From JAGVSR01 sp963742405 (GTDB lineage Bacteria > Pseudomonadota > Alphaproteobacteria > Rhizobiales > Hyphomicrobiaceae), in contig CAVUMB010000005.1 of assembly GCA_963742405.1 (NCBI GenBank), positions 248,001 through 312,000 of the forward strand: a DNA stretch of 64,000 bases. Direction: 5' to 3'. The notes beneath the pieces were generated by a model. That model saw only the letters and a program-made list of their open reading frames with translations, was not told where the DNA came from and ran no database searches. Positions 16,320 to 23,486 of the stretch are shown piece after piece (positions within the stretch are counted from its first letter, which is position 1; every line of letters starts with the position of its first letter). Both the position numbers and the translations under genes were made by a program.

Positions 16320-16904
16320 ATGACGCGCGTGGTCCTCGACGTCGCGACGTGGGCCATGGTCCGCGTGGCCTACGAGGACACCACCGAATCCGTGACGCGC
16401 ATCATCACGCGGTTCGGCCTCGGGCGGCAGCAGCTCTACGACCAGATCGCACTCGAGAACTGGCAGATGCGCTCGACGGCGCGCGTGAAGACGCCGGCCG
16501 ATGTGCCTCCGCGTTCGCTGCCGCCGCAGGCTGCCGCGCTTGCCCAAGCCGCAGCACCGGCACCGGCCCAGACAATGGACGAGCCGGTGCAAACTCATGC
16601 GCAGCGTCTGGATCGCCTTCACCGCATCGTCGACCGGCTTCTGGAAAAGATGGAAAGCAACATGACAAACTCACCCGACATGTCCCCGCAAGAACAGGAA
16701 CGCGCCGCCAAGGCGTTGACCTCGACGCTGACCGCCTTCGAGCGCGTGACGGATCTCGCCGACGCGCAGAGCAAGGCGCCCGAAACGTCTGATGGAGGCG
16801 CCAGCCATGACAGTGCGCAAGCCGACCGGATGCGTCGCGAGATTGCGGAGCGTCTTGAGCGGCTCAGCGCCAAGTGGCTCGAGGGGACGGCCAAGCCTGA
16901 ATGA
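16320..16904 (+). CDS. GTA-associated protein preceding the terminase (small-terminase-like)
   Basis: About 194 residues. The N-terminus looks like a helix-turn-helix (ESVTRIITRFGLGRQQLYDQ), as expected for a small terminase or related DNA-recognition protein. A Pro/Ala-rich linker follows, and then a helical C-terminal region (AQRLDRLHRIVDRLLEKMES; MRREIAERLERLSAKWLEG). Genes of this type precede the large terminase in alphaproteobacterial gene-transfer-agent clusters. The start could also be TTG 16302. The frame overlaps the terminase start. Whether it still has a role is doubtful, because the terminase next to it is broken. Confidence 0.7.
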   Translation: MTRVVLDVATWAMVRVAYEDTTESVTRIITRFGLGRQQLYDQIALENWQMRSTARVKTPADVPPRSLPPQAAALAQAAAPAPAQTMDEPVQTHAQRLDRLHRIVDRLLEKMESNMTNSPDMSPQEQERAAKALTSTLTAFERVTDLADAQSKAPETSDGGASHDSAQADRMRREIAERLERLSAKWLEGTAKPE

Positions 16905-17326
16905 TCTCAACGATGCCGAGATCAGCCGCCTTTATCACGACTGGCGAATCTGGGCGCGTGACGATCAACTGCCGCCGGCGGACGACGCGCAGGCTTGGCG
17001 CGTCTGGCTCTTGCTCGGCGGACGCGGCGCCGGCAAGACGCGCGCGGGGGCCGAATGGGTCCGCGCCGAGGCGCTCGGGTCTGTGGCGACAAGATCGCCG
17101 TGCGCCGCCGCGCCGCATCGCGTTGATCGGCGAGACCTTCGCCGATGTCCGCCGTGTGATGATCGAAGGCGCCTCGGGCTTGCTGGCCGTGCATCCCGCA
17201 AGCGAGCGGCCGCTGTTTCAATCCTCCAACGGTCGCCTCGTATGGCCGAATGGATCGGTGGCGCATGTGTTCTCGGCCGAAAGCCCCGACAGCTTGCGCG
17301 GCCCGCAATTCGAATTCGCGTGGTGC
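16855..17326 (+). pseudogene. Truncated GTA/phage terminase large subunit (N-terminal ATPase fragment)
   Basis: The first part reads LNDAEISRLYHDWRIWARDD and WRVWLLLGGRGAGKTRAGAE (Walker A), the hallmark of GTA-type large terminases. Near 17090-17125 the frame shifts by +1. It then continues RIALIGETFADVRRVMIEGA, LVWPNGSVAHVFSAESPDSL and RGPQFEFAWCD. The family has a Walker B acidic pair at this WCDE-like position, and here the Glu is lost. From WC (17321-17326) onward the sequence is that of another protein. The large nuclease half is missing, so it cannot package DNA. The start is uncertain (TTG 16855 is one option). Confidence 0.85.
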
Positions 17327-18232
17327 GATGCGTTCGCCGGTGCGATGCTGGAGCGATCGGGGACGCGCGCAACGGGCTCGCTGCGGGCGCGATCGTACTT
17401 GGCATGGGGTTCATCGATCGACGTGCCGCGTCTCGGCGCCATCGCCGTGCTGTCGCGCGGCACCGATCCGGCATTGGGACATGTCGGCTTCCTGGTTGGA
17501 GAAACGGACGCGGGGCTGGTCCTCCTTGGCGGCAACCAAAGTAATGCGGTCACCGTTGCAGCGTTTGAGCGCTCACGGCTGCTGTCTCTGCGTTGGGCGA
17601 CTGCAGCAAGCGCGGTCGCACAGCATACTGCGTTGGACACCGACGCGGCGTTCGAACGCGCGCTGGCCCACGTCCTCACGATGGAAGGCGGCTTCAGCGA
17701 CGATCCGTATGACCCGGGTGGGCCGACCAACTTCGGGATCACTTTGAAGACGTATGCGAACTTCGTCGGAACGACGCTCGATGCGTCATCGCATGCCCGC
17801 CTCGTCGCGCAACTGCGCGCCATTCCCCAAGAAAACGTCCGAACAATCTATCGCCAGCGCTATTGGCAACCCGCGGGATGTGAGGCTCTGCCGTCCGGTC
17901 TTGACCTTTTTCACTTCGATGCGGCCGTCAATCACGGCGTCGGCGGTGCGCTTCGGCTACTGCAGCAGGCGCTCGGCGTGGAAGCCGACGGCGTCATCGG
18001 TCCGAACACGAGAAGGGCAATCGACACGGCCGATCCCTCGCAAGTCATCGAACGCTACGCCGCCTTGCGCGAACGACGCTATCGCGCCTTGCCGCACTTC
18101 TGGCGCTTCGGCCGCGGTTGGCTCAACCGCGTCGCGGCAACAAATCTCGCCGCCCGCGCGCTCCTGTCAGCCAGGCCGCCGTCAACACCACCCACCAAAC
18201 CGTCATCAAACCACAACCAAGGAGTTGAACCC
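17321..18232 (+). CDS. TIGR02594-like peptidase fragment joined to a GH108 lysozyme domain, fused in frame behind the terminase piece
   Basis: From the shared WC onward the reading is DAFAGAMLERSG, SLRARSYLAWGSSIDVPRLG and GHVGFLVGETDAGLVLLGGN, which matches TIGR02594-family (NlpC/CHAP-like) phage proteins lacking their first part. A GH108 domain follows: LTMEGGFSDDPYDPGGPTNF with the catalytic Glu in EGGFS, then YRQRYWQPAGCEALPSGLDL, FHFDAAVNHGVG and a PG_binding_3-like GVEADGVIGPNTRRAI. Such enzymes cleave the glycan backbone of peptidoglycan. There is no separate start codon or stop; the frame comes from the terminase and runs on into the next gene. The muramidase domain itself looks intact. 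Confidence 0.8.
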
Positions 18233-18505
18233 ATGACCGACACCGCATCCACGCCGGAACCGAAATGGTGGGGTCACTCGCTGACCGTCTGGGGCGCCGC
18301 CGTCACCGCCGCGGCTGCCATTCTGCCCGCACTCGGTCCGCTGATCGGGCTCGACATCACCAGCGAGGCGGTGCGCCAGATCGGCGCCGATGTCGGCGCG
18401 ATTGTTCAGGCCGTGGCCGGCGTCATCGGCACGTTGATGACGCTGTATGGCCGGTCTCGGGCTACCGCTCCGCTCATGCGACGCGATCTCAGCCTGCGGC
18501 TCTGA
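18233..18505 (+). CDS. Small membrane protein, probable holin partner of the endolysin
   Basis: Ninety residues beginning MTDTASTPEPKWWGHSLTVW. Two hydrophobic segments follow (AVTAAAAILPALGPLIGL; GAIVQAVAGVIGTLMTLYG), ending in a basic tail. AAGGAG eight bases before the ATG at 18233 marks it as its own gene, although the endolysin frame reads straight into it with no stop. A TGA in another frame just before the ATG suggests that an indel removed the original stop of the endolysin gene. Holin-like function is inferred from position and topology. Confidence 0.65.
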   Translation: MTDTASTPEPKWWGHSLTVWGAAVTAAAAILPALGPLIGLDITSEAVRQIGADVGAIVQAVAGVIGTLMTLYGRSRATAPLMRRDLSLRL

Positions 18506-18576
18506 CAAAGCGCTGCGGCGACCGCGCCCGAGACCATTCATCCAGGGTTCAGCCGTCAGCGATCACAGTGGTTGAG

Positions 18577-18876
18577 ATGAACCGCCACCTTGTTACCGCT
18601 CTCGTCATCCTCCTCCTGCCCGCGTCGCCTCAGTCGGCGCGGACGGCGGAATTGTGTATCGACGACTGGTCGACGGCCGTGCCCGTGGTCAAGGAGGAGG
18701 GGCTGGCCACCGTCGCCGCCGTCGCCAAGCTGGCGCGGGACCGATTCAAGGGCGATATCGTGAAAGTGACGCTCTGCCAGCGAGACGGCCGGTACGTCTA
18801 TCGGATACTGATGCGCGGGAGCGATGGACGCCTCGAACCGGTCATCGTCGATGCCAAGGAGCCGTTCGCACGCTAG
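18577..18876 (+). CDS. Secreted PepSY-like protein upstream of a two-component system
   Basis: A 99-residue protein. It has a signal peptide (HLVTALVILLLPASPQSART), one Cys pair, and a PepSY-like core (LATVAAVAKLARDRFKGDIV, KVTLCQRDGRYVYRILMRGS, DGRLEPVIVDAKEP). PepSY domains are periplasmic and are thought to modulate proteases or signal proteins. The gene lies 112 bases before a response-regulator/kinase pair, an arrangement seen with PhoPQ/FeuPQ-type systems, so it may feed into that kinase. Confidence 0.8.
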   Translation: MNRHLVTALVILLLPASPQSARTAELCIDDWSTAVPVVKEEGLATVAAVAKLARDRFKGDIVKVTLCQRDGRYVYRILMRGSDGRLEPVIVDAKEPFAR

Positions 18877-18988
18877 GAAACGCCGCATTCCGCTCTATAA
18901 TCTGCTGGTCGGCGCCGTGACGGCCCCGCTACCGGCTCGTGATGGAGCCGGCGATCCACGGCAGAGAACCACCGAAAGACAGGCCCCC

Positions 18989-19660
18989 GTGCGCATACTC
19001 GTCGTCGAAGATGACAAGGACCTCAACCGCCAGCTCGTTCGCGCGCTCGGCGATGCGGGCTATGCCGTGGACACCGCCTTCGATGGCGAGGAGGGCCATT
19101 TTCTCGGCGAGACCGAACCCTATGACCTCGTCATTCTCGATCTTGGCCTGCCGAAAAAGGATGGCATCACGATCCTCGAACATTGGCGTCGCGCCAATCG
19201 CGTGATGCCGGTCATCATTCTGACCGCCCGCGATCGGTGGAGCGACAAGGTCTCCGGCATGGACGCCGGCGCCGATGATTACGTTGCCAAGCCGTTCCAC
19301 ATGGAAGAGCTGTTGGCCCGCGTCCGCGCCCAGGTGCGCCGCGCCTCCGGTCACGCCAAGAGCGAGATCGAATGCGGCCCCGTTCGCCTCGACACCAAGA
19401 CAGCGCGCGTCACATGCAACGGCCAACAGGTCAAGCTGACCTCGCACGAGTACCGGCTGCTCGCCTATCTCATGCACCATAGCGGCCGCGTCGTCTCACG
19501 CACGGAATTGGTCGAACATCTCTACGAGCAGGACTTTGATCGCGACAGCAATACGATTGAAGTCTTTATCGGCCGGCTGCGCAAGAAATTGCCCATGGAA
19601 GTGATCGAGACGGTTCGCGGTCTCGGATACCGCATGGGTGTGGACGGCGATGCGGCTTGA
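18989..19660 (+). CDS. OmpR/PhoP family response regulator
   Basis: The protein of 223 residues has a receiver domain (VRILVVEDDKDLNRQLVRAL) with the phospho-acceptor Asp at 51 (LVILDLGLPKKDG) and the conserved Thr and Lys (ILTARD; DDYVAKPFHMEELLARV). A winged-helix output domain follows (LTSHEYRLLAYLMHHSGRVV; SNTIEVFIGRLRKKL). The GTG at 18989 starts exactly at the receiver fold; the open frame to 18824 overlaps the PepSY gene and is not conserved. The gene overlaps the kinase start by 11 bases. PhoP or FeuP is the closest subgroup by eye. Confidence 0.94.
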   Translation: MRILVVEDDKDLNRQLVRALGDAGYAVDTAFDGEEGHFLGETEPYDLVILDLGLPKKDGITILEHWRRANRVMPVIILTARDRWSDKVSGMDAGADDYVAKPFHMEELLARVRAQVRRASGHAKSEIECGPVRLDTKTARVTCNGQQVKLTSHEYRLLAYLMHHSGRVVSRTELVEHLYEQDFDRDSNTIEVFIGRLRKKLPMEVIETVRGLGYRMGVDGDAA

Positions 19661-21035
19661 TTCGCTTGCCTTCCGTCTCATCGCCACGTCCGCCGCCTGG
19701 CTCGCCGTCGTGTTGCCGATCGCCGGCTACATCATATTCACGCTGTACAGCGAAGACGTTCAGGCCAGCTTCGACCAGCGCCTTGAGAAGCTCGTCAATT
19801 CCATCGCCGTGGATGCGCTGCTCAGCGGCGGTTCGGAGCCGGTCGCCCCTTTGAACCGTTACGAGCCGCTCTTCGAGGAGACACAATCCGGCTGGTACTG
19901 GCAGATCAAACCCCTCGACGATCCCTCGGCCCTGCAACTCGTGTCAGCCTCGCTCGCCACCGCATCGCTGCCCTCACCATTTGAAAACAAGGTCGCCCCA
20001 GATCGCCTTGGTCAACGCTGGATGAACACCAAGGGTCCGGTCGGCGAACCTATCCGCGTGATCGAAATTGTCGATACCAAAGGGCACCAGGACAACGCGC
20101 CTCGCTATGCGGTAAGCGTCGCCGGGCCGATCACGTGGCTTGAAACCCGCAACCGCAACTTCCGCAACCGCCTGTCGATCGCGCTGGCGCTGACGGGTCT
20201 CGGCCTCGTCGCTGCAACGTTGTTCCAGGTTCGCTTTGGACTGCTGCCGTTGCAGCGCATCGAGCACGGTCTGGCGGCGATCCGTTCGGGCGATGCGACC
20301 CATCTTGAAGGTCGGTTGCCGATTGAGATCGAGCCGCTTCAATCCGAGCTGAATGCGCTCATACAATCCAATCAGGATATCGTCGATCGGGCGCGGACCC
20401 AGGTCGGCAACCTGGCCCATGCGCTGAAAACTCCACTCGCGGTGATCACCAACGAGGCGCGGGAGGATAAAGGCCCCGTTGGCGAAAAGGTCGCCGAACA
20501 GGCCGGGCTGATGCGCGACCAGATCAATCTCTACCTGGAGCGGGCCCGGATGGTGGCGCGCGTCGACGTCATCGGCCGCGCCACCGACGTGCGACCGGTC
20601 ATCGAGCCGATCGTGCGGGCGCTGGAGCGCATTAACCGCGATCGTGACATCAAGATTGCGTTTGACTGTCCGCCGGGCGCGAAATTCCAGGGCGAGAAAC
20701 AGGACCTTGAGGAGATGGCCGGCAATCTTCTCGATAATGCCTGCAAATGGGCGGCGGCCAACGTCCGACTGCGGATTACTGTCGAAACTGGTACCGAACT
20801 TCGCTCAACTCAGCGTCTCGTCATGATAGTCGCCGACGACGGCCCGGGCATACCCCCTATCGAGCGCGCCAAGCTCGGAAAGCGTGGTTTGCGGCTCGAT
20901 GAAACCAAACCCGGCTCCGGCCTTGGACTTTCCATCGTCACCGATCTCGCTCAGCTTTATCGGGGGCATCTGCAATTGGGTGAAAGTGACCTCGGTGGTC
21001 TGGAAGCCCGGCTCGAACTGCCGGCCGCGACCTGA
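19650..21035 (+). CDS. PhoQ/FeuQ-like sensor histidine kinase
   Basis: The 461-residue protein has a transmembrane segment near 14-34, a periplasmic sensor region of about 135 residues, and a second membrane segment near 175-193. A HAMP-like linker is followed by the H-box (QVGNLAHALKTPLAVITNEA) with His 257. ATPase boxes follow: N (MAGNLLDNACKWA), G1 (VADDGPGIPP) and G2 (KPGSGLGLSIVTDLAQLYRG). The ATG at 19650 lies inside the regulator gene, so the pair is co-translated. The NLAHALKTPL form of the H-box is typical of PhoQ-like kinases. Confidence 0.93.
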   Translation: MRLDSLAFRLIATSAAWLAVVLPIAGYIIFTLYSEDVQASFDQRLEKLVNSIAVDALLSGGSEPVAPLNRYEPLFEETQSGWYWQIKPLDDPSALQLVSASLATASLPSPFENKVAPDRLGQRWMNTKGPVGEPIRVIEIVDTKGHQDNAPRYAVSVAGPITWLETRNRNFRNRLSIALALTGLGLVAATLFQVRFGLLPLQRIEHGLAAIRSGDATHLEGRLPIEIEPLQSELNALIQSNQDIVDRARTQVGNLAHALKTPLAVITNEAREDKGPVGEKVAEQAGLMRDQINLYLERARMVARVDVIGRATDVRPVIEPIVRALERINRDRDIKIAFDCPPGAKFQGEKQDLEEMAGNLLDNACKWAAANVRLRITVETGTELRSTQRLVMIVADDGPGIPPIERAKLGKRGLRLDETKPGSGLGLSIVTDLAQLYRGHLQLGESDLGGLEARLELPAAT

Positions 21036-21198
21036 AATATCTGCATAACCCGGGGCATGGGGTCGAACTTTTGCCCGAATCGCAATGGTAATCGACGGAC
21101 TATAACGAGGGGTGCCTTGCCCGCAGGCTGTGGTTTGAGTACCTCATTGACCTGTGGGGTGCGGCGGCAGGCAAGCCGCCAGTCAGAGGGGATACTTG

Positions 21199-21669
21199 AT
21201 GCGCATGTCGCGCTATTTGGCCTTGGCATTGATTCCTGCGCTCCTCGCAGGCTGCAGTGGTGAAGGGCCGAACAAGGCTGACACCGGCCTAGCGGTCGGC
21301 GCGCTGGCGGGCGGCATTCTCGGCAATCAGGTCGGCAAGGGATCGGGTCGTGTCGCCGCCACGGCGATCGGCGCTGTCATCGGCGGCATCGTCGGCAGTG
21401 AGATCGGCCGCGGCATGGATGAACAGGACCGCATGCTGGCTCAGCAAGCCGAATTCGACGCACTTGAACGCGGCCAGTCGGGCGTCGCCAAGCAATGGCG
21501 CAATCCCGACAATGGGCGCTATGGCGAAGTGGTCCCCAGTCGCCCTTACAAGCGGGCCGGCGCCGACTGCCGCGATTATACTCACAAGATCTTTGTCGAG
21601 GGCCGTCCCCAGTCGATGACCGGAACGGCCTGCCGCAATCCGGACGGGACGTGGACAAACGTCACCTGA
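21199..21669 (+). CDS. Glycine-zipper outer-membrane lipoprotein (17 kDa surface antigen type)
   Basis: A 156-residue protein with a lipoprotein signal ending in LLAGC. The glycine-zipper segment is LAVGALAGGILGNQVGKGSG and IGAVIGGIVGSEIGRGMD. A soluble C-terminal part with two Cys follows (GADCRDYTHKIFVEGRPQSM; TACRNPDGTW). The family sits in the outer membrane and supports envelope integrity. GAGGGG before the ATG at 21199 decides the start. A strong hairpin terminator follows at 21697. Confidence 0.9.
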   Translation: MRMSRYLALALIPALLAGCSGEGPNKADTGLAVGALAGGILGNQVGKGSGRVAATAIGAVIGGIVGSEIGRGMDEQDRMLAQQAEFDALERGQSGVAKQWRNPDNGRYGEVVPSRPYKRAGADCRDYTHKIFVEGRPQSMTGTACRNPDGTWTNVT

Positions 21670-21696
21670 CGGCGCCGCTCGGCATTCGTAACCTCT

Positions 21697-21733
21697 GAAA
21701 ACCGCCGGGTCCGCGAGGCTCCGGCGGTTTTTC
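21697..21733 (+). terminator. Rho-independent terminator after the glycine-zipper lipoprotein gene
   Basis: GAAAACCGCCGG and CCGGCGGTTTTTC form an 11- to 12-base inverted repeat with a 12-base loop. The right arm ends in a T run. Confidence 0.85.
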
Positions 21734-21862
21734 ATATTTTCGCCGCCGCGACGGTGAATTGCTCTGTCTTAGCCGCGACAGAAGGGCAGGCCGCGGATTG
21801 GGTCTTGTCTCTGGAGGGGGGCGCTCCTATTCCCACATCTCGCACCGACCTTTGGATGATCG

Positions 21863-22993
21863 ATGTTTCTTTGGGTGATCTTTTCGGCTTTGACGGCAGG
21901 CGTCGTTGCAGTGCTCTTGTGGGGCACGCAACGTGTCGATCCCGGCGTTGCCGACGCCGCGGAGGCCGATGTGGCGGTCTATGCCGATCAGATCGAACAA
22001 CTCGCAGCCGATCGTGCCCGCGGGCTTGTGTCGGCAGTCGACGCCGAGGCTGCTCGTGCTGAAATTGGCCGCCGTATGCTCGCCCGCGCCGCGCCGGTCG
22101 CAAGTTCGGCCCCGCCAGTGGCGTCCACGTCCGATCGGATCGGTCGCGCCGCCGCGCTGTCCATCCCGGTGCTTGCACTCTCCCTTTATGCTTGGCTCGG
22201 CTCGCCCGGCCTGCCGGATGTTCCGCATTCCGGCCGCACGCCCGAAACCGCGGCACGTAGCCAAGTCGATGCCATGATTGCCCGCGTCGAGCAGCGCTTG
22301 CGCGAAGCCCCCGAAGACGGCAACGGCTGGGACGTGATCGGTCCCGTATATCTGCGCATGGAACGCTATGGTCAGGCGGCCGAAGCCTTTGCCAATGCCA
22401 ACCGGCTCCTTGGCGAGTCACCCAAGCGGCTTGCCGGCTTTGCCGAGGCCGAGATCCTGGCCAACAACGGGGTCGTCAACCCGAATGCCAAGACAGCCGC
22501 CGAACGGCTTTTGGTTCTGGAGCCCGGTCGGGTCGATGCGCGCCTGTGGATCGCGCTCGCCAAGGAGCAGGATGGTCAATTCTCGGCGGCCCTGGCGGAG
22601 TACCGCGCGCTTCGTGAGGCTCCGCAATTGTCGCCGGACATGAAGTCCGCGATCGACCTGCGGATTTCCATCGTAGACAAACTTGCCCGCGGGGAAACGG
22701 TCGAACCGTCGACGGGCCAAGCCGCAGTGCCCACAGCGCCTGCCGATCAGCGGGCGATGATCGAGGGCATGGTGGCCAGGCTTGCGGCCAGACTGGCGTC
22801 GGACGGCAACGATCCCGCCGGCTGGGTGCAATTGTTGCGATCCTATATGGTCATGGGTCGCAAGGATGAGGCGGTGAAGGCTCTGGCAGATGCGCGCCGG
22901 GTTCTCACCGGCAATGCGGCGGCACTTGCCGAAATCAATACCGCCGCCACGGACCTCGGCGTCGAGGCCGCGGCCAAGGACGAGAAGCCATGA
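21863..22993 (+). CDS. ccmI: Cytochrome c biogenesis protein CcmI (CycH)
   Basis: The 376-residue membrane protein has an N-terminal helix (LWVIFSALTAGVVAVLLWGT), then YADQIEQLAADRARGLVSAV and EIGRRMLARAA, as in CcmI. A second helix lies near residue 100, and the C-terminal periplasmic part has TPR repeats (GWDVIGPVYLRMERYGQAAE; GWVQLLRSYMVMGRKDEAVK). It presents apocytochrome c to the heme lyase CcmF-CcmH. The stop overlaps the ccmE start (ATGA), so this is the first gene of a four-gene operon. Confidence 0.93.
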   Translation: MFLWVIFSALTAGVVAVLLWGTQRVDPGVADAAEADVAVYADQIEQLAADRARGLVSAVDAEAARAEIGRRMLARAAPVASSAPPVASTSDRIGRAAALSIPVLALSLYAWLGSPGLPDVPHSGRTPETAARSQVDAMIARVEQRLREAPEDGNGWDVIGPVYLRMERYGQAAEAFANANRLLGESPKRLAGFAEAEILANNGVVNPNAKTAAERLLVLEPGRVDARLWIALAKEQDGQFSAALAEYRALREAPQLSPDMKSAIDLRISIVDKLARGETVEPSTGQAAVPTAPADQRAMIEGMVARLAARLASDGNDPAGWVQLLRSYMVMGRKDEAVKALADARRVLTGNAAALAEINTAATDLGVEAAAKDEKP

Positions 22994-23472
22994 CACGCAA
23001 GCAGCGACGCGGTGTATTGATCGGATCCGGCGTCGCAATTCTCTCGCTGGCGTCGTTGCTCGTCATGTTCGCCTTTCGCGAAAGCATCGTATTTTTCCAT
23101 ACGCCGAGCGACGTGGTCGAAAAGAAGATCGAAACCGGTCAACGGTTCCGCCTCGGCGGCCTCGTGGCTAGCGGCTCGGTGAAGCGCGGCCAGGGAACCA
23201 CGGTCCAGTTCGCCGTGACCGATACGCTGGCCAACGTCAACGTGAGCTACACAGGCATTCTGCCCGATCTGTTCCGCGAGGGCCAAGGTGTCGTCACCGA
23301 AGGCAAGCTGGGGCCAGACGGCATGTTCGTCGCCGACACGGTCCTGGCCAAGCACGATGAAAATTACATGCCGCCCGAAATCGCAAAAGCACTGGAAGAA
23401 CGAGGCGTCAAGCTCGGCTCCAGCGCCCATCCAAATAGCGCCCCGGGCAATGGACCGGCCGCACGGCCGTGA
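22990..23472 (+). CDS. ccmE: Heme chaperone CcmE (CycJ)
   Basis: A 160-residue protein. It starts MTRKQRRGVLIGSGVAILSL, with one membrane anchor, and continues as a beta-barrel domain (RLGGLVASGSVKRGQG; GILPDLFREGQGVV). The covalent heme-binding His is residue 122 in LAKHDENYMPPE, with Tyr 126 nearby. It carries heme in the periplasm to CcmF. The start overlaps the ccmI stop. Confidence 0.96.
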   Translation: MTRKQRRGVLIGSGVAILSLASLLVMFAFRESIVFFHTPSDVVEKKIETGQRFRLGGLVASGSVKRGQGTTVQFAVTDTLANVNVSYTGILPDLFREGQGVVTEGKLGPDGMFVADTVLAKHDENYMPPEIAKALEERGVKLGSSAHPNSAPGNGPAARP

Positions 23473-23486
23473 GGGAGTAACGCCGC

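Noticed and set aside
16320..18505. A complete, active gene transfer agent or prophage
   Set aside because: Only a small-terminase-like gene, a terminase fragment and a lysis pair are present; portal, protease, capsid and tail genes are absent.
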